Shown in pieces: positions 40,005-44,017 of a DNA stretch of 44,017 nucleotides. The translations under genes were made by a program, and so were the position numbers. This DNA is from an uncultured Lachnospiraceae bacterium (GTDB taxonomy: Bacteria; Bacillota; Clostridia; Lachnospirales; Lachnospiraceae). The stretch is from positions 1-44,017 of the forward strand of contig CALWPC010000036.1 of NCBI GenBank assembly GCA_944383325.1, given 5' to 3'. The notes under the pieces were generated by a model. That model saw nothing but the letters and a program-made list of their open reading frames with translations. It searched no databases and was not told where the DNA came from. The first letter of the stretch is position 1, and each line of letters opens with the position of its first letter.

Positions 40005-40250
40005 TCGCCATTGTCTAATCTTTGCTCCAATCATCATGTATTGGCAAGTACAGACGGCGACTCTCAAGCTGCCGTTTGTGCCAACCACACGATGACACGG
40101 AATAATCAGAGAAATGGAATGATGTCCCACTGCGCCCCCGACATCCTGTGCGGACATTTTAGACAATCCTTTTTGCTTGGCAATCCTGTCTGCGGTTTCA
40201 TCGCTAGTCATTGTCCGTCCGAATGGAAATTTCCTGCTTTGTTTCGAAAA
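39999..40250 (-). pseudogene. O6-alkylguanine-DNA methyltransferase remnant
   Basis: The frame reads KFPFGRTMTSDETADRIAKQ, then KGLSKMSAQDVGGAVGHHS and LIIPCHRVVGTNGSL, the core of Ogt/MGMT enzymes with the alkyl-acceptor Cys in PCHR. The N-terminal domain is absent upstream, and after NGSL the sequence diverges from the expected GYAGG segment and stops about 18 residues later. The repair activity is lost or doubtful. An ATG inside could give a 70-residue product, but it would lack essential parts. Confidence 0.85.
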
Positions 40251-40321
40251 ATGTCAATATAGATCTTTTAGGGAAAATAACTGAGTCAGTAAATTATGAT
40301 TTAGTTTTATCATCAATATCG

Positions 40322-40795
40322 TCAGGCATTTTGGTATTCCTCCAGGGTTCCTTTGATCTTTGCTTTTGCGATAACAACAGACCGTCGTACTGCCTGCGGC
40401 GTGCAATGTTCCATTGCTCCAATCTGATAGTAATTCAAATCATATTCATGATAGAGCAGAAAACGCCGCCTTTGAATGTTTGGCAGGGAAGCTATCGCTT
40501 TTCTGAGCAGTTCCGCTTGCTCTGCCTCAATGATAAATTCATCAACATCTTTCGGCAGTCTTAATGCCCGTCTGTTCAGTGTTTCATCAGAAACTTCCGA
40601 AAACTCTCTGTGCCGCCAATCCCAATTTTCTAATTTCCGATTATCAAGCTCCAATCTGCGAAATGCCATGTAAAAATCATACGTCACATTCAATTCGTGG
40701 GATATGCCCTGCCCGTCTTTGAAACTAATAAAGTATCTTCTTTCATGTTCTGTCACTTCTTCCCGAAGTATGTATGTTCTTCTCCGATACCACAT
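40322..40795 (-). CDS. sigma-70-like HTH protein of an integrative element
   Basis: The 157-residue protein has an N-terminal half with YFISFKDGQGISHELNV and a C-terminal region-4-like helix-turn-helix (LPNIQRRRFLLYHEYDLNYYQIGAMEHCTPQAVRRSV). This layout is typical of sigma-like regulators in Tn916-type and related conjugative elements. No conjugation genes remain nearby, so it is probably a relic with an intact frame. Downstream is the ogt remnant. Confidence 0.8.
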   Translation of the reverse strand: MWYRRRTYILREEVTEHERRYFISFKDGQGISHELNVTYDFYMAFRRLELDNRKLENWDWRHREFSEVSDETLNRRALRLPKDVDEFIIEAEQAELLRKAIASLPNIQRRRFLLYHEYDLNYYQIGAMEHCTPQAVRRSVVIAKAKIKGTLEEYQNA

Positions 40796-40875
40796 TCTTT
40801 TTTCTCCTGTTGAAAAATAAGTGAGCGGTTTTGTCCTCTCACCAGGCAGCCCATAGGGAACTGTAATTTTCTCCC

Positions 40876-41303
40876 TTACACCTTAAATTGTTTCAGCTTT
40901 TTCCGCAGGTGGTCTAATCTTGCATAAATTGCACCCGTTGTTAAACCGATAAGCACAGCCATCTCCTTTGTGGAATACCCCTGCATTTTGAGCAGAACAA
41001 TTTTCAGAGTACGCTTGTCTACCTAAGCAACATTTGATACAGATTTTTGTTTTCAATCGCATTCAATAAATCTGTAACCGTAAAGACCTCTTTCTGTGGC
41101 GGGGTATCCGACATTTCTTCAAGATATTCCGCGACATTATTCGTCCATCGGTAAAACCGCCTGTTGGAATTGAAATCAACCCTGTCGTAAGTACGGATTT
41201 CTTCAATCGTTCTTTCATCAACGCCATGCTCACGCAATATCTTTTCTTCGGCTTCTTTCCAGAGTCTCCATTTTCGTTCTTCTTTGCCGTGGTTATATGC
41301 CAT
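40876..41303 (-). pseudogene. second element-type sigma-like gene, broken by a frameshift
   Basis: From ATG 41303 (GGAGG upstream) the frame gives MAYNHGKEERKWRLWKEAEE, then FNSNRRFYRWTNNVAEYLE and NLYQMLLR, stopping at TAG 41021-41019. The other frame continues at 41022 with VDKRTLKIVLLKMQGYSTKE, then GLTTGAIYARLDHLRKKLK, to TAA at 40878. Joined, they match a family of about 140-residue sigma-like proteins found in conjugative transposons. A single lost base between CTT and GTAGAC explains the break. Confidence 0.85.
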
Positions 41304-41513
41304 CTTTTGTTTTCCTCCAATCCGAATGTTTGAAAAATCAGGATTGAAAGGCGGCGCGCGACAGTCCATGCCAACGGCGGACTTGTCCTGCGTTACAATA
41401 AAAAATGACAAAAGAAAATCCGCAAAGGCGATCAAGCCATTGCGGTTATCAGTGTTCGGATTTCTATGATGCAGGTATTTGACATCTACTTTGAGCGTAT
41501 AGAATCGCCACAC

Positions 41514-42004
41514 AAAAACAACGCTTTTTTTGATAAGTTGTCCTCACTCACCCGTGTTCTTATATAGATTGCTACCGCTTCTGGAAAGCAGCGTTGAGGT
41601 ATCATTTGACTGGCAGTAATATTCAAATCCCTCCAAACTCAAACGGATTCGGACAGAAATTGTTTATCTTGGCGTGATGAAATAGCCCGCCAAAAACAGA
41701 TCTATTTATCATTCTGACCGAACTATTTTACATATCTTCCTTGTGGGGAACATTATAAAACAGAAAATATATCATAAATACGCTACTTATAAGTTTTTAT
41801 CATTCCTTTTTATACGACTTCTCCAAATTTAATCTGTATAGTTTCCTGGCCAATCCAGAATAAAAATGCTCCAAACAGTCATTTTTTCATTTTACCAACA
41901 AAACTTCAATGAACTAATTTGCTTTTTAATGATTTTGGTAGCTAATTGATTGATTTTTCTATATCTTTTTGTTTTAACTTTAATTAAGCCTTACAAACTG
42001 GGAG
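41514..42004. other. AT-rich region with one doubtful 29-codon frame
   Basis: The only frame worth noting is on the minus strand at 41712-41623. It starts MINRSVFGGLFHHAKINNFC and ends PNPFEFGGI. It has a clean ATG and stop but a poor ribosome site. It may be the 3' end of a decayed element gene. Otherwise I see no gene, only AT-rich sequence. Confidence 0.4.
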
Positions 42005-42769
42005 TTATATAATAGCTTGAAGAATATCATAAAATTTTTCTTTTGCATATTTCTCCATGAATGGATTGTGACCACATTTTTCTAAAATATAAGTTTTGCA
42101 TGGAATACCGTTTTCTTCTAACGGTTTCATTACTCCTTCTATCGGGTGAGGGTCACAAACTCCCTGTATTAAAAATAGTTTGCTATGAATATTCTTAAAT
42201 GCTGCCAATAACGCTCCATTCGTCCTTAACTTAGTAGCCTCGTTCCAAATTCTGTTATACATTTCATTATCTGCTTTGTCTACTATGAGTTTTCCGCTGC
42301 TTTCAAGGTAATAATTATCCGATTTTTCTAAAATACTGGGTATCTTTTTTATATCTTCATCAGTAGCCACATTATCTATCATTCTCTGAAAGATTTTACG
42401 TTCTTCGCCCGAAAGATTTCGCAATCTTCGTAAAGATATTTCTTTGACATATGTATCTGCAAGTGGTGGGCAACCAACTAAGATAATGTTTTTACATATC
42501 TTTGGGTATTTTTCTGCAAATAAAACAGCTAACCATGCGCCCCATGAGTGACCGATTAAAGTTGGTTTTCCTTGGCAATATTCTATAATTTGCAAGTATA
42601 ATTCTTCAATCAGTTCCGCTATAGAATATTGGGATTGCAATGCTTCAACAATTCCCCTTTCCGTCAATCTGCTCAATTCTTCTGAACAGGTTTTTAAAGA
42701 ACCTATTGCCCCAGGTCCTCCATGAATTAAAACAGTCTTATATGGTGCTTTTCCATGTAGTTCAACCAT
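42005..42769 (-). CDS. alpha/beta hydrolase
   Basis: The oxyanion motif HGGPG, nucleophile elbow GHSWG (Ser), acid in GVCDPHP and His in CGHNPF form a complete catalytic triad on an alpha/beta fold with a helical lid (about 115-195). HGGPG is typical of proline iminopeptidase-like enzymes, but the substrate is unknown. The gene is far AT-richer than the chromosome core, and it sits 45 bases behind a repeat, as cargo of a mobile element. Confidence 0.85.
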   Translation of the reverse strand: MVELHGKAPYKTVLIHGGPGAIGSLKTCSEELSRLTERGIVEALQSQYSIAELIEELYLQIIEYCQGKPTLIGHSWGAWLAVLFAEKYPKICKNIILVGCPPLADTYVKEISLRRLRNLSGEERKIFQRMIDNVATDEDIKKIPSILEKSDNYYLESSGKLIVDKADNEMYNRIWNEATKLRTNGALLAAFKNIHSKLFLIQGVCDPHPIEGVMKPLEENGIPCKTYILEKCGHNPFMEKYAKEKFYDILQAII

Positions 42770-42813
42770 TTTTATTTTTACCTCAATTCTAATTTGATTT
42801 TCAAAAAATGATG

Positions 42814-42862
42814 ACCTCTCAACAAAGGTTACAGCACTTCAATAAAATCCTCTAAAAGCCTT
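42814..42862 (-). repeat. 49-bp direct repeat, copy 1
   Basis: It matches 43714-43762 in 46 of 49 bases. On the minus strand it reads LLEDFIEVL then stop, followed by an imperfect ACCT..AGGT hairpin, like the 3' end of a gene. The frame extends upstream to a possible ATG giving only 22 codons. Confidence 0.85.
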
Positions 42863-42924
42863 AGTTTTACAGTGATAAGGAAGTATTTAGCCAACATATC
42901 ACTAACGCCGGCAGACAGGATTGC

Positions 42925-42970
42925 AAACAGAGAGTTAATCACTTCCAAAAGTGGTCGGCTCTCTGTTTTT
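42925..42970 (+). terminator. orphan intrinsic terminator
   Basis: AAACAGAGAG (42925-42934) pairs with CTCTCTGTTT (42959-42968), with inner CACTT/AAGTG, followed by five Ts on the plus strand. No plus-strand gene is seen upstream, so it may be left over from the mobile element or end a small RNA. Confidence 0.65.
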
Positions 42971-42981
42971 CTATCTACGCA

Positions 42982-43103
42982 TTGTTACGCAGTAGAAGCC
43001 CATTTTTGAGGGCTGTTCAAAAATATCGTCTTTGCGATTTTGACGCTTAAAAAGCCTTGTAGAATAGAGACTTCAAGCCGCCTACCGCGTAACAATACAA
43101 GGC
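42982..43103. repeat. nested inverted repeats between hydrolase and ATL genes
   Basis: TTGTTACGCAGTAG (42982-42995) pairs with CTACCGCGTAACAA (43082-43095) with one mismatch. GCCTTGTA (43054-43061) pairs with TACAAGGC (43096-43103). The two stems exclude each other in part. This looks like a mobile-element end or a structured RNA; I cannot name it. The region 42770-43130 has no gene. Confidence 0.6.
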
Positions 43104-43130
43104 ATTTTCAAAGCGACAGACGGGATTTAC

Positions 43131-43610
43131 CTATCTTAAATCAAAAAGGGAATTTTCATAGTCCTTTACATAATACCGTACATTCTTGCGCCCTTTTTGA
43201 ATAATGATATGTCCCTCTGCTTCTAATTTCTCTTTCTGTGCTTCAATACCATTTGGATATTTAGCATTTAGTTCTCCATTTGCTTTTAAAGTTCTCCAAT
43301 AAGGCGTTTCATTTTCTGAACGCTGATAACTCGCCCATGCCGCAATAGAAACAAAAATCCCTGCTGTAATCGGTTCTGTAAAATCCGCACCACTCAACTC
43401 CGCAAAGTATTCTCGTATCTTTCCAATAGTAATCACTTTGCCATAAGGTATTTTTTTCATTACCTTGTCATAGTCGATTGGTGGGGCAAAATACATTTTA
43501 CTTCCACCATATTTTTCAATGCTTTTCTGGTCTGTAATGATTTGAAATTTTGGCATATCTTTATTATCGTGCAACATAGCATTAAAATCTTTTTTATCTT
43601 CATTTGCCAT
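43131..43610 (-). CDS. alkyltransferase-like (ATL/MGMT-family) protein without the acceptor Cys
   Basis: Residues about 48-150 form an MGMT C-terminal domain: MKKIPYGKVITIGKIREYF and GIFVSIAAWAS. The active-site position reads TPYWRTLKANGEL in place of PCHRV, then GIEAQKEKLEAEGH. ATL proteins bind alkylated guanine and flag it for nucleotide excision repair. The N-terminal 45 residues are unrelated, and the C-terminus adds KGRKNVRYYVKDYENSLF. ATG 43610 has AGGAGG upstream. The base composition is low in GC, as in the hydrolase gene. Confidence 0.85.
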   Translation of the reverse strand: MANEDKKDFNAMLHDNKDMPKFQIITDQKSIEKYGGSKMYFAPPIDYDKVMKKIPYGKVITIGKIREYFAELSGADFTEPITAGIFVSIAAWASYQRSENETPYWRTLKANGELNAKYPNGIEAQKEKLEAEGHIIIQKGRKNVRYYVKDYENSLFDLR

Positions 43611-43619
43611 TTCTGCCAC

Positions 43620-43951
43620 CTCCTACTTTAAGAATAATAGGTTTGTCATTCTTGTGCAATGAGGCTGTTTAAAAAACTTTGACAACTTCCAATTTGAATA
43701 TCCGCAAATTATAACCTCTCAACAGAGGTTACAGCACTTTAATAAAATCCTCCAAAAGCCTTGAAAATAAAGGATTTATCGCAATGTGTTCGCCTTATCA
43801 CTTTATACGGTTACACACAAGTTTACTCTTTCCCCCATTGCTTATAAGGGCAAATGCAAGGGCAAGAAAATCTCATAACAAGACAAACATAAGTGTGGCA
43901 ATCGGAGAACTGTGGCATATGTGCAAATATATTATAACGGAGGATTTTTCA
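43620..43951. other. gene-free stretch before tnpV
   Basis: It holds repeat copy 2 (43714-43762) and AT-rich sequence. Apart from the ribosome site GGAGG (43939-43943 region) for tnpV, I see no clear promoter pair or gene. Confidence 0.5.
43714..43762 (-). repeat. 49-bp direct repeat, copy 2
   Basis: It starts exactly 900 bases after copy 1. On the minus strand it reads LLEDFIKVL then stop, with a perfect AACCTCT/AGAGGTT hairpin directly after. The frame continues upstream as FSR and IAINPL before meeting stops, so it is a gene 3' fragment. Confidence 0.85.
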
Positions 43952-44017
43952 ATGGACAAGTATATTTACGATGATAAAAATGGTCTGTGGTATGAATTGC
44001 AAGGAGATTATTATATC
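43952..44017 (+). CDS. tnpV: TnpV-family transposon protein, N-terminal part
   Basis: The 22 residues before the edge, MDKYIYDDKNGLWYELQGDY plus two, match the conserved start of TnpV, a small protein first described in the Tn4451/Tn4453 mobilizable transposons and common in Clostridia elements. Its role is not settled. GGAGG lies 8-9 bases before the ATG. The gene runs off the right edge and shows that a mobilizable element continues there. Confidence 0.85.
   Translation, partial: MDKYIYDDKNGLWYELQGDYYI

Noticed and set aside
42814-42880. A 22-codon leader peptide on the minus strand ahead of the hydrolase
   Set aside because: The matching copy at 43714 reads on into stops and a different upstream sequence, so a shared gene 3' end explains the repeat better than a leader peptide.
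43714-43762. CRISPR-like repeats
   Set aside because: Only two copies, 900 bases apart, with genes between; no spacer array or cas genes in the window.

Overview
The window looks like chromosome of a spore-forming Clostridia member, most likely Lachnospiraceae. The signs are an alpha/beta-type small acid-soluble spore protein, T-box control of a tryptophan operon, strong AGGAGG ribosome sites, VanZ-like and BlaI/M56 genes, and conjugative-element debris (TnpV, Tn916-type sigma-like genes). The assignment rests on gene content only.

Left edge to 7.3 kb: the 3' end of an IS3-family transposase abuts a type II toxin-antitoxin operon whose YafQ-like toxin is cut to 24 codons. A tRNA-Glu(CTC) follows. 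Then comes a minus-strand tryptophan operon, trpE-G-C-F-B-A, behind a T-box leader. trpD is absent from its usual place between trpG and trpC.

7.3-23.2 kb, all minus strand: (a) a surface-polysaccharide export block, with Wzm-type permease, Wzt-type ATPase with a C-terminal extension, a methyltransferase, a kinase-fold protein with a long coiled coil, and an LTA-synthase-like phosphotransferase. The methyltransferase, kinase-plus-coiled-coil and Wzm/Wzt set resembles a split version of the WbdD chain terminator and ruler of Gram-negative O-antigens. (b) A spore protein, an orphan EutP-like GTPase and an FtsW/SpoVE-family protein. (c) efp, aroQ, aroK, aroE and yqeG, which supply chorismate upstream of the trp operon. 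(d) Two large two-domain glycosyltransferases that probably feed the same polysaccharide.

23.3-29.3 kb: an ABC-F (YbiT-type) ATPase, then an ArsR-type repressor divergent from a metal-binding HMA protein and a Zn/Cd/Pb-type P-ATPase with clear promoters and operator. An XRE regulator, a VanZ-like protein and a small Clostridia-specific protein follow.

29.4-39.6 kb: a sensing and envelope region with much decay. It holds a BlaI-type repressor, an M56 protein that has lost its zinc motif, a small secreted peptide, an unknown anchored protein, an ABC-transporter pseudogene, a 5'-nucleotidase lipoprotein, a LytTR response regulator with a histidine kinase truncated at the N-box, an SdpI-like protein, and two methyltransferases. 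The second methyltransferase is preceded by two copies of a promoter-plus-hairpin repeat whose third copy drives the wzm operon 25 kb away.

39.6-44.0 kb: AT-richer mobile-element territory. It holds an XRE regulator, an O6-alkylguanine-DNA methyltransferase pseudogene, an element-type sigma-like protein, a second such gene broken by a frameshift, an alpha/beta hydrolase, an alkyltransferase-like protein, a 49-bp direct repeat spaced exactly 900 bp, and the start of a tnpV gene running off the right edge.
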